Assembly (NCBI GenBank): GCA_964415605.1
Contig: CAYQBA010000137.1
Location: 1-12,792, forward strand
DNA: 12,792 nt
Reading direction: 5' to 3'
Source of the DNA: UCB3 sp964415605
GTDB lineage: Bacteria; Chloroflexota; Anaerolineae; Epilineales; Epilineaceae
Shown one piece after another: positions 6,447-12,792 of this stretch. The position numbers and the translations under genes were made by a program. Below the pieces are notes generated by a model that did not search any database, was not told the DNA's origin, and saw only the letters and a list, made by a program, of their open reading frames with translations. Within the stretch, counting starts at the first letter, position 1. Each line of letters starts with the position of its first letter.

Positions 6447-9400
6447 TCATGGGCGAAGCCGCGTCAGGAACGGCAGGTAGGCCGTCTGACCGGTGGCGCC
6501 GCCATAGCGCAACGCGCCGCGCTCGGTGCCGATCCAGACCGCGCCCGCGCCCGCCGCGATGGCCGCGACGGGCGCTCCGAGCGGGCTGTTGGCGGACGTG
6601 AACGTTTGCACCCAGCGGCCGCCCTGGCGCACCGCGATCTCCCCGCGGCGGGTCGCGATCCACAAGGCGCCCTGATCGTCGTAGGCAGCCGCCACGATCG
6701 GGATCGGGTACGCGGCGGCCGCGTCGGCCAACGGCAGCCCGTCGAGCGGATCGCGCTGCCAGCTCCCGCCGGTCCACCCATACGACACCGCCCGGTACGT
6801 GCCCTGGCCGGCCGCCGCATCGACCACCGCGAACACCTCGAGCCGCCCGTCCGGGCGCCGCGTCGAGGCCGTGATCCACCCGAACCCGGCCCGCCCGGTG
6901 GCCGGGTTGCGGGCGAGGTCCGGAATCGGATGCGGCGTGCGGTCGGGCGGGAACCAGGCGGCCTCCGGGCCGACGACTGCGACGCCGCCGCCCGCAAGGC
7001 GAGCCTCGAGGCGCAGGGACGGGACGCCGAGGGCGCCGGGCTCGGAACGCCGCGGCAACAGCATGTCGCCTTCCGCCCCGCCGGCGGCGTCCATGCCGAC
7101 GATCCCTTCGGCTCCGCAGTCCGGTCCGGCGTCACACGAGGCCGTGGTCGAGAACGGCACCCACACACGCTCGCCACCGTCGATCACGACGCGCTCCGCG
7201 TGGCGCAGGTCGCCGGCCGCGTCGGCGACATCCGGCCGGAGCGTCTGCCACGCAGCGCCGTCGTACCTCGAAGCGCCGACCCAGACGGCGCCTCCGGCGC
7301 CCGGCGCCCAGAACTCCGGCAGCGTGCCGCCCGCGACAATCGCCGCACGGTCGGCGGCGACGGCCGCGCGCAAGCTGGCAAAGTCGCGCCGCCGCCCGCT
7401 CGGCTCGATGACCGTCGCCGTGTCGGGGCCGCCGGCGATGGCCGCCACCCGGAACCACACGCGCCCGGCCGCGTCCACGGCCACGGCCCGGACCGGGCCG
7501 GTCGGGAGCATGCCGCCGGGCGTGGCCCAGCCGGGCGCCGAGCGAAGCGGCGTCGCGGTCGGGGTCGCCGATCCCGGCGTTGGCGTGGCGGCGGTACGGG
7601 TTGCCGTCGCGGTCGGGGTCGCCGTGCGCGCCGGGATGGGGCTGGGTGTCGCCGTGCCGGTTGCCGTTGGCGGCGTTGGCGGCGTTCCCGGCTGACCCGC
7701 GGTCACGGTGATGACGCCATCGGTGGCCACGCGGGCGATCTCGCGCGACCCCGAGTCGGACAGGAGCGTGCGGGCGAGCCCCAGCGTGCTGGTGCCGGCG
7801 CCGACGCCGCGCACCGTCAACCGCATGACCGTGCCCGAGCCGTTGACGCCAGGACGGGCGCCGCTCAGGGTGAACGAGAAGAGCAGCTTGTTGTTCGCGG
7901 TGTCGACGACGTTGCGCAGGATGGTGAACGGGGCGACAAAGTCCCCCGGCACGGCCTGAATGCCGGGTTGAAGGAGGTTTTGGTCGACGATCTCGAGCAC
8001 GGCGGGATCGTACGCCACCTCAACCTGGCCGGCGTAGAGGTCGCGCACATCCGCCAGGTGCAAGTCCAAGTCGATCGTATCGCCGACACGGACCGTCGCC
8101 GCCGGCGGCACGAAGTCCAGGGTCGTTGACTGCTCGGTGCGGTCGGACCGGCTGACCGGTACCAGCTCGCGCGCGCCGGTTGTGACCTCGAACGCGGCGG
8201 CCGCTGAGCGGCCACGGCCGATCTCGGTGGCGGCCAGGTTCCAGATGCCCGCGGGCGTGCGCGCGATGACCTCGGCGTTCCAGGCGCCGGCCGATCCGGC
8301 GACACGGTCCGGCAGATCGATTCGGCGCTGCGTGGCAGGCTCGATCAGCCACAAGGCTATGGTGTCGTGCGCGACAAACTCGGAGGCGGAGGCGGCCAGC
8401 AGATCCCCCACGATGGCCTGGGCAGGTGCGATCTGGACGACCGGCCACGGCTGGTCATCCCGGCAGCCCTCGACCCGCACGTCGTCGACGTAGAGCTCCG
8501 TGGGATCGCGGCGGTTGCTGCCCGCCTCGAAGCCGATCGCGCTGACGTCCGCCGGGAGGCGGTAGCCGGATGGGCGCCACGCGCCGCGCGGGCTCAGGTT
8601 GCTGACCATCTCGACGCGCGTCTTCACACCGCCCCCATCGTACCACACGAAGGCCATCCAGTCCTCCGGTCGCGTGTTCGACCCGGGCTCCTCGCTCTCC
8701 ACCTTCCACCAGAACGACACCCAATGGTGCGTCGCGCCTGACGGCGGGGCTATGGCGTGGGTCAGCGTCGCGCGCGTGTCGTTGCGTCCCGTCAACATAG
8801 CCGAGGCCGTGCCCTGGCCGGTCCGGTCGACGTAGCGCAGCGCGGCCTGACCGTCCCAGCGCCAGCCCTGGAAGCCGCTCTCGAATCCGCCGTTGGGCAC
8901 GAGGTCCCGATCGCACGACGGCTGCCGGGTCGGCGTCGAGGACGGCACCTCCGTAGGTGTGGGCACCAGCGTCGTGGGCGTGGCCGACGGCAGCGCGGAT
9001 GCCGTGGCGCTTGCGGGCGGGCTGGGGGTGCGGCTGGCGGCGATGGTGGGCGTGCGCGTGGCGGTTGGACGCGACGTGGGCGTGGCGGTCCGCGTGGCGC
9101 TCGGGGTCGCGGTCGGCGTGTCGCCCGGCGCTCTGGGCGTGTCGCTCGGGGTGGCGCTCGGCGTGGCGCTCGCGTCCGGGGTCTGCGTGCGCGTCGGTGT
9201 ACGGGTCGGTGTACGGGTCGTCGTGTGCGCCTCCGTCGGCGTCGCCGTGCGGCTCGCGGTCGACCGCGGGGTCCAAGTCGGCGTCGGCGACGCGGCCGCG
9301 GGGCTCCACGTCGCGGCGTCGACGGCCAGCCAGCGGCTGTCGTACCACCAGTACCAGGTCGCCGAGGCGCTGTACCAATGGGCGCGACGGGCGACCGCGG

Positions 9401-11813
9401 TCGTCAGCAGCTCGCCGGTGGCCGCGCGCCATGTGAGCGGCGCGCCCCCGGGGCCGAGGCACCGGCCGTGCTCGATGTCGGGTACGTAGCCATAGCCGTT
9501 GACGGAGGTGCGGTACAGCCGCAGGATCTCGCGCACCAGGCGCCGCATCTCGCCGAACCACGGCGCCAGCACCGCCGCGTTGGCCTCGGCGTAGCTCGAC
9601 TCGAAGCCCGGCGGCGGCGCCTCGGCGACGCGTGCCGCGGCCAGCCGCATGAACCCGCCGGCGCCCTGCAAGAGCAGGTTGTAGGCCCCGAACCCCCACT
9701 CGGTCACGAGGTAGCCCGACGGCGTTCCGCTGGCGCAGGCCGGCACGGCCACCCACGGCAGGCCGGGGCCCTCGCGGCCGTTGGCGGCGCCGGACGCCAC
9801 GCTCCCGGCCGGCAGGGCCACGTCGCGATCCCGCCACAGGTAGCGCGTGGCCAACGGAACGGTCGCGTCGCTCGGGTCGACGAAGAGCGGCTTGCGCAGC
9901 GGGGATGCGAACGCGAAGCACGCCGGGTCCGCCGGGTCGGCGCCGGCGAGGCAGCGGTAGTAGGTCGATTGCAGCAACCACACCCACACGCTGAACTCGT
10001 CGGGGTGGTTGCGGTGGACGGCGTCGTACAGGGACGGCGCGAGCACGGCGTCGGCCTTGTCGTCAAGCACTTGTCCGAAGATCACCGACCCGTAGAGCGG
10101 GTTCGGACCTGGCATGTGGTTCTCGATGGCGCCCGGCGACTCGGCCCCGCCGGTGGCCCAGGTGTCCCCGTCGAGGGCCATCGACTGCGGGCTGGTGCTG
10201 TCCTCTCCGAGGCTGAGCCTCCCGTTTTGGCGCTCGGCGTCGTGCCGCCCCGCGGACAACGTGCGGATGGCCTGCACGCCGCCCGGGGCCCACGTCCACT
10301 CCAGATCGTCCTGATAGCCCTCGCCGCCATGCCAGCCGGCGACACCGTAGCCCAGTCGATCCGACACGACCGTGTAGCCGCCCGGCCCGATCGCGCCNNN
10401 NNNNNNNGCTCCTCCCCCCCCCCCCCCCCCCCCCCCCCCGCCCCCCCCCCCCCCCCGCCCCCCCCACCCCCGCGCCCCCCCCCCCCCCCCCCGGGGCGGG
10501 GGCGGCGCCGCGGGATCACCGGATTGGGCCAGCAGGCCGAGCAGGCGCATGCCGGCACGCGCGCCGACATACGTGCCCAGCCATTCCTCGGCGCTCGATC
10601 CCAGGTTCGTCTCGCCGCAGCCGTACGCGCTTGGCGCTCCCGCACGCTGGCCGCACCCGTCCGCGCCGTAGTAGCCGCCGAACGGTGAGTTCTGCCCCCC
10701 CAGGCTCAGGCGCCGGGCATGCGCCATGCACGCCCGCCCATCGCCCGCGTCGAATCCGAACTGGGCGCAATACCACTCCCCCGGCACGGTGAAGTCCGCG
10801 TCGAACCAGAGCCCGTCGTTGGTCCCGGCATCCACGCTCGCGGGGCGCAGGCTCTCGATGGGCTGGCCGTCGATCACGAAGCTTCCCGTGCCCGCCAGCG
10901 CCGGCTCACGTGCGACCGCCGCGTCGTACGTCGCCCGGCTGCCCAGGTCCGCGAAGCCTGCCGTGCGCGGCCCCGACGGCTGCGCCTGGACCCACTCCCA
11001 CCAGATCCGCTGCCCGAGCGCGCTGATCACGGCGAGCGCGTTGCGCCGATCGGCCACACTGCCCCAGGCATGATGGCGCTCGAGGGCCTGCAGCGTGCGG
11101 ACGTACGGGAGCAGCAGCCAGCCCGCGCTCCGGGTCAAGCTGGCCTGGAACGCGGCATCCTCACGCCGGTCGCGGAGCATCTTGACCAGCGTGTCCCGCA
11201 TGTGGGCCTCGTAGGCACGGATGAGCGCCGCATGGTAGGGCTTGTGGTCGCGCGGCCCGCGGCCCGTCGTCGGCGCCGGGCCGTCGGCGCGGTCCGCGTC
11301 GTACTCCAGGACAAACGCATGATAGAGCGCGTGCTGGCCGGCGGCGATCACCAGCGACTCGGCCGCCGAGAATCGAACCCCTGGGCCGAACAGGGTCAGC
11401 CCGCCGCGATACGGCCTGGCGAGCGCCAGCGCCAGCCGCGCGCCGGTGCAGTCGATGACAGCGGCGGCCCCCTGGGCCCCGTGGCAGGCCGGCGAGACGT
11501 CGACGCGCGGATCGACACGCCCGCCAAGGCTCTCCCAGAGCGTGTCCGGGTCCTTGGGGGCGGCCGCCAGGCGCGCCGTGTCGAGCGGCGCGAGGTCGTC
11601 GGGGGGCGCAAGGGGCGCGGCTTCCTGATTGTAGTACGCCAGGAGCAGCGAGCGCACGTCGGTCACAAGGCCATCATCCGGCCAGGCGAGCGCGGCCGGG
11701 CTTTGTCCCGCCGCCGGGGCGGCTTGCCCGAGCATCAAGCACACCAGCGCCGTTGCGGCGACGATGCGGCCGCGCGCCGGGGAAGGACGTGGCGAGCGTT
11801 GAAGCGCTGACAT
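6447..11813 (-). CDS. Giant secreted multidomain protein: unknown N-module, CBM-like, Ig-like, cohesin-like, propeller, YLPFL tail (interrupted by assembly gap)
   Basis: The start is ATG at 11813, preceded by AGAAAGG and followed by a signal peptide (R-rich start, core IVAATALVCLMLG, cleavage near residues 35-37). A frame opening 25 codons earlier has no such support. Domain order: a large N-terminal module (about 11700-9310) of alternating helical-looking and Trp/Tyr/Gly-rich text, ending with GYGYVPDIEHG and a WYWWYDSRW block, which I do not recognise; Thr/Pro linker (~9300-8918); jelly-roll, carbohydrate-binding-like module beginning NGGFESGFQGW and ending YVDDVRVEGC (~8915-8460); Ig-like domain (~8452-8180); cohesin-like domain (~8136-7697: DLYAGQVEVAYDPAVLEIVD, then SFTLSG); second linker (~7694-7535); propeller (~7510-6490); tail AYLPFLTRLRP. 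The propeller is paralogous to the next gene downstream. The N-run at 10398-10407 and the poly-C beside it mean that length and frame continuity there are unknown. The two parts probably belong to one gene, because one lacks a stop and the other lacks a start. Function is unknown; it is presumably a cell-surface or extracellular binding protein, possibly with an enzymatic N-module. Confidence 0.7.
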   Translation of the reverse strand: MSALQRSPRPSPARGRIVAATALVCLMLGQAAPAAGQSPAALAWPDDGLVTDVRSLLLAYYNQEAAPLAPPDDLAPLDTARLAAAPKDPDTLWESLGGRVDPRVDVSPACHGAQGAAAVIDCTGARLALALARPYRGGLTLFGPGVRFSAAESLVIAAGQHALYHAFVLEYDADRADGPAPTTGRGPRDHKPYHAALIRAYEAHMRDTLVKMLRDRREDAAFQASLTRSAGWLLLPYVRTLQALERHHAWGSVADRRNALAVISALGQRIWWEWVQAQPSGPRTAGFADLGSRATYDAAVAREPALAGTGSFVIDGQPIESLRPASVDAGTNDGLWFDADFTVPGEWYCAQFGFDAGDGRACMAHARRLSLGGQNSPFGGYYGADGCGQRAGAPSAYGCGETNLGSSAEEWLGTYVGARAGMRLLGLLAQSGDPAAPPPPRGGGGGARGWGGRGGGGGGGGGGGGGGGXXXXGAIGPGGYTVVSDRLGYGVAGWHGGEGYQDDLEWTWAPGGVQAIRTLSAGRHDAERQNGRLSLGEDSTSPQSMALDGDTWATGGAESPGAIENHMPGPNPLYGSVIFGQVLDDKADAVLAPSLYDAVHRNHPDEFSVWVWLLQSTYYRCLAGADPADPACFAFASPLRKPLFVDPSDATVPLATRYLWRDRDVALPAGSVASGAANGREGPGLPWVAVPACASGTPSGYLVTEWGFGAYNLLLQGAGGFMRLAAARVAEAPPPGFESSYAEANAAVLAPWFGEMRRLVREILRLYRTSVNGYGYVPDIEHGRCLGPGGAPLTWRAATGELLTTAVARRAHWYSASATWYWWYDSRWLAVDAATWSPAAASPTPTWTPRSTASRTATPTEAHTTTRTPTRTPTRTQTPDASATPSATPSDTPRAPGDTPTATPSATRTATPTSRPTATRTPTIAASRTPSPPASATASALPSATPTTLVPTPTEVPSSTPTRQPSCDRDLVPNGGFESGFQGWRWDGQAALRYVDRTGQGTASAMLTGRNDTRATLTHAIAPPSGATHHWVSFWWKVESEEPGSNTRPEDWMAFVWYDGGGVKTRVEMVSNLSPRGAWRPSGYRLPADVSAIGFEAGSNRRDPTELYVDDVRVEGCRDDQPWPVVQIAPAQAIVGDLLAASASEFVAHDTIALWLIEPATQRRIDLPDRVAGSAGAWNAEVIARTPAGIWNLAATEIGRGRSAAAAFEVTTGARELVPVSRSDRTEQSTTLDFVPPAATVRVGDTIDLDLHLADVRDLYAGQVEVAYDPAVLEIVDQNLLQPGIQAVPGDFVAPFTILRNVVDTANNKLLFSFTLSGARPGVNGSGTVMRLTVRGVGAGTSTLGLARTLLSDSGSREIARVATDGVITVTAGQPGTPPTPPTATGTATPSPIPARTATPTATATRTAATPTPGSATPTATPLRSAPGWATPGGMLPTGPVRAVAVDAAGRVWFRVAAIAGGPDTATVIEPSGRRRDFASLRAAVAADRAAIVAGGTLPEFWAPGAGGAVWVGASRYDGAAWQTLRPDVADAAGDLRHAERVVIDGGERVWVPFSTTASCDAGPDCGAEGIVGMDAAGGAEGDMLLPRRSEPGALGVPSLRLEARLAGGGVAVVGPEAAWFPPDRTPHPIPDLARNPATGRAGFGWITASTRRPDGRLEVFAVVDAAAGQGTYRAVSYGWTGGSWQRDPLDGLPLADAAAAYPIPIVAAAYDDQGALWIATRRGEIAVRQGGRWVQTFTSANSPLGAPVAAIAAGAGAVWIGTERGALRYGGATGQTAYLPFLTRLRP
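7535..7694 (-). repeat. Thr/Pro-rich linker between cohesin-like domain and propeller
   Basis: On the minus strand this encodes alternating TATPTP-type steps rich in Thr, Pro and Ala, from just after the cohesin-like domain (TVTAGQPGTPPTPP) to the start of the propeller. The DNA consists of short degenerate repeats (gtcgcggtcggggtcgcc on the plus strand). Confidence 0.65.
8918..9300 (-). repeat. Long Thr/Pro/Ser/Ala-rich linker with DNA repeats
   Basis: About 125 residues dominated by T, P, S, A and R (TRTPTRTPTRTQTP, SATPSATPSDTP) join the N-terminal module to the carbohydrate-binding-like module. At DNA level it is a chain of short repeats; for example cggtgtacgggt occurs twice in succession near 9199-9222. 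It is a likely site of length polymorphism and O-glycosylation. Confidence 0.7.
10398..10407. other. Assembly gap (10 N)
   Basis: Ten unknown bases lie inside the giant minus-strand gene. Exactly ten Ns is a common placeholder for a gap of unknown length, so the real distance between the flanking sequences is not known and the reading frame across it carries no information. Confidence 0.95.
10411..10500. other. Low-complexity poly-C/poly-G tract, probable sequencing artefact
   Basis: This is almost pure C on the plus strand, with a few scattered G and A, then a short G-rich stretch at 10493-10508, directly against the N-run. Read in the minus direction it is a poly-G running into a gap. That is the form of the two-colour Illumina no-signal artefact at read or contig ends. 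The implied poly-glycine segment of the protein should not be trusted. Confidence 0.8.
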
Positions 11814-11823
11814 GTGGCACCGG

Positions 11824-11830
11824 CCTTTCT
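11824..11830 (-). promoter_or_regulatory. Ribosome binding site of the giant gene
   Basis: On the minus strand AGAAAGG ends 10 bases before the ATG at 11813. The match is moderate and the spacing a little long, but together with the signal peptide that follows it favours 11813 over the earlier in-frame start at 11888. Confidence 0.5.
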
Positions 11831-11913
11831 CGCGTTCGAGGACGGTGGTTCCAGGCCCGCGAAGCACGTCCTCGGAACGGGCCGTCAATCGATGTATGAC
11901 GGTGAGCGGGACT

Positions 11914-11954
11914 CCCCGCGCGGCCCGGGCCCGTCCGGCCCGGGCCGCGCGGGG
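11914..11954 (-). terminator. Perfect 18-bp-stem GC hairpin after gene 5, probable terminator
   Basis: The arms CCCCGCGCGGCCCGGGCC (11914-11931) and its exact complement (11937-11954) flank a 5-base loop. In minus-strand sense it begins about 11 bases after the stop of the 11966 gene and lies ~100 bases upstream of the giant gene. It matches the hairpin after gene 1 (1732-1772) in sequence and position. There is no T-tract. Confidence 0.6.
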
Positions 11955-11965
11955 GCTATCCGCCG

Positions 11966-12787
11966 CTAGCGCGAGCCGATCCGGCCCGCGGGTAAGGGCA
12001 CGCGCAGGCCCCGGTCCAGCCGATCGAGGGGGCCGAACAGCCCCGGCGTGAAGGCGGGGGTCCGCTTGAACACCTCGACCAGCCCGATGCCGGTCGTGCC
12101 GCCCGCGCCGCGCACGATCGCGGTGTACGGGCCCGGCTGCAGCGTCGTGATGATCATCGCCTCGCTGGGACTCTGCGGCCGCAGCGGATCGGCCGCGATC
12201 ACGCCGGCGTTGGGCGCCTGGCCCCAGTCGTCGTTCTCGGCGAGCAGCGTCTGCCCGCTGTAGATCTGCAGCGTGGGGTTCATCAGCCGGTCGGGCACGT
12301 GCTCCGGCGGCAGGCTCGGGCCGAGCGCCCGGATCGCCACCTCGGTGGGCCCGTCGCGCACGATGAAGCCGCCGATCATGACCTCGTCGCCCAGCCGCAC
12401 GCCGGCGCGCGTCGAGATGTTCTTCAGCCGGCCCTCGCCGCTCACCCAGAACACCTCGACCAGCCCGATGCCCGTGCCGCCGCCGACGCCGTCGACCAGC
12501 GCGGTGTAGGCGCCCTTGGGCAGCTCGGCGAGGATCACCGCCTCGCGCGGGTCGGTCGGCCGCAAGGGGTCGGCAGCGATCTCGGCCTGCCGCGGCGAGT
12601 CGCCCCAGTTGTCGTTGGCGGCGATCTCGGCCGTGTCGCTCATCCGGATCAGCCGCAGCCGCGGGTCCGCCAGCCGGTTGGGGACGTGCTCCGCCGGCAG
12701 GCTCGGGCCCAGGGCCCGGATCATCACCTTGGCCGGCCCGTCCTCGATGATGAACCCCCCGATCATGATCTTGTCCCCGACGTCCAC
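11966..12787 (-). repeat. Right copy of the 822-bp inverted repeat
   Basis: This is the partner of 894-1715. Bases 12266-12571 are identical to 1110-1415. Both copies code for the same repeat domains, in the same frame, at the 3' ends of two genes that point toward each other. Confidence 0.9.
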
Positions 12788-12792
12788 GTGGC
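11966..12792 (-). CDS. NISTR-type repeat protein, near copy of the C-terminal half of gene 1 (5'-partial)
   Basis: The frame is open to the right edge of the window (codon 12790-12788 is CAC), so the GTG at 12787 is not a credible start and the N-terminal part is missing. The visible 273 residues align without gaps to the last 273 residues of gene 1. I count 16 substitutions, 15 of them in the last ~90 residues. The first repeat is entered just after its NISTR block. The second is complete, with KNISTR, VMIGGFI, IRALGPSLP, NDDW and TGIGLVEVF, then the tail TPGLFGPLDRLDRGLRVPLPAGRIGSR. By analogy with gene 1 the missing part could hold cohesin-like and dockerin-like domains, but that cannot be seen. 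It is probably an extracellular protein of unknown function. It is followed by the same GC hairpin as gene 1 and then by the giant secreted protein gene on the same strand, with a 152-base gap. Confidence 0.85.
   Translation of the reverse strand, partial: HVDVGDKIMIGGFIIEDGPAKVMIRALGPSLPAEHVPNRLADPRLRLIRMSDTAEIAANDNWGDSPRQAEIAADPLRPTDPREAVILAELPKGAYTALVDGVGGGTGIGLVEVFWVSGEGRLKNISTRAGVRLGDEVMIGGFIVRDGPTEVAIRALGPSLPPEHVPDRLMNPTLQIYSGQTLLAENDDWGQAPNAGVIAADPLRPQSPSEAMIITTLQPGPYTAIVRGAGGTTGIGLVEVFKRTPAFTPGLFGPLDRLDRGLRVPLPAGRIGSR

Noticed and set aside
6414..6450. 7-base inverted repeat (ATGACGC / GCGTCAT) and a GACGCG-TG-CGCGTC dyad at the end of the giant gene, considered as a terminator
   Set aside because: The arms are short, one loop is 23 bases and the other 2 bases, and it overlaps the stop codon. 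It is much weaker than the three GC hairpins reported.
10411..10500. Poly-C tract as a natural phase-variable homopolymer
   Set aside because: It is long, ragged and abuts an N-gap. An artefact explains it better than a contingency locus.
8757..10688. Long plus-strand open frame opposite the giant gene
   Set aside because: It is Arg/Gly-rich low-complexity shadow text that also runs through the N-gap. The minus-strand frame has recognisable domains and linkers.
11814..11888. 25-codon N-terminal extension of the giant gene to an in-frame start at 11888
   Set aside because: The extension is charged and would bury the signal peptide. The ATG at 11813 has a ribosome binding site and directly precedes the signal peptide.
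11883..11888. TTGACG on the minus strand as a -35 box for the giant gene
   Set aside because: No acceptable -10 hexamer lies 16-18 bases downstream, so a promoter call is not supported.

Overview
This is a very GC-rich window containing five genes, all of which appear to encode secreted or surface proteins. I see no metabolic enzyme, transposase, phage gene, RNA gene or CRISPR array. The protein style points to Chloroflexota: signal peptides, long Thr/Pro linkers of the TPTPT type, cohesin and dockerin-like modules, Reg_prop-like propeller repeats, and C-termini ending in YLPLL or YLPFL after a linker. That assignment comes from recalled family habits, not from a search. The run of Ns and an adjacent poly-C tract show a draft, probably metagenomic, assembly.

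Layout: (1) 1-1715, plus strand, 5'-truncated. A dockerin-like EF-hand pair is followed by a cohesin-like domain and two copies of a repeat containing NISTR, IMIGGFI, IRALGPSLP and TGIGLVEVF. (2) 1859-5029, plus strand. A 1056-residue secreted protein made of two tandem copies of a ~456-residue cysteine-containing unit, ending in YLPLL. (3) 5156-6367, minus strand. A 403-residue secreted propeller-like protein. (4) 6447-11813, minus strand. A very long multidomain secreted protein with a large unrecognised N-terminal module, Thr/Pro linker, carbohydrate-binding-like module, Ig-like domain, cohesin-like domain, second linker, propeller and YLPFL tail. It is interrupted by a 10-N gap and a low-complexity G/C tract. 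(5) 11966-12792, minus strand, truncated by the window edge. It is a near copy of the 3' half of gene 1. GC-rich hairpins follow genes 1, 2 and 5.

The window is roughly mirror-symmetric. The two NISTR-repeat genes lie at the outer edges pointing inward, each followed by its own GC hairpin and then by a long secreted protein ending in YLPxL. Segments 894-1715 and 11966-12787 form an inverted repeat without indels, with 16 amino-acid differences by hand count. Inside it, 306 bp (1110-1415 against 12266-12571) are identical, while both flanks carry substitutions. That pattern suggests gene conversion or recombination, or an assembly artefact.

The genes plausibly act together outside the cell. 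Cohesin-like and dockerin-like modules could join the proteins, the carbohydrate-binding-like module and propeller could bind targets, and the YLPxL tail could be a shared sorting or anchoring signal. All of this is inference. No catalytic residues were recognised in any of the proteins.
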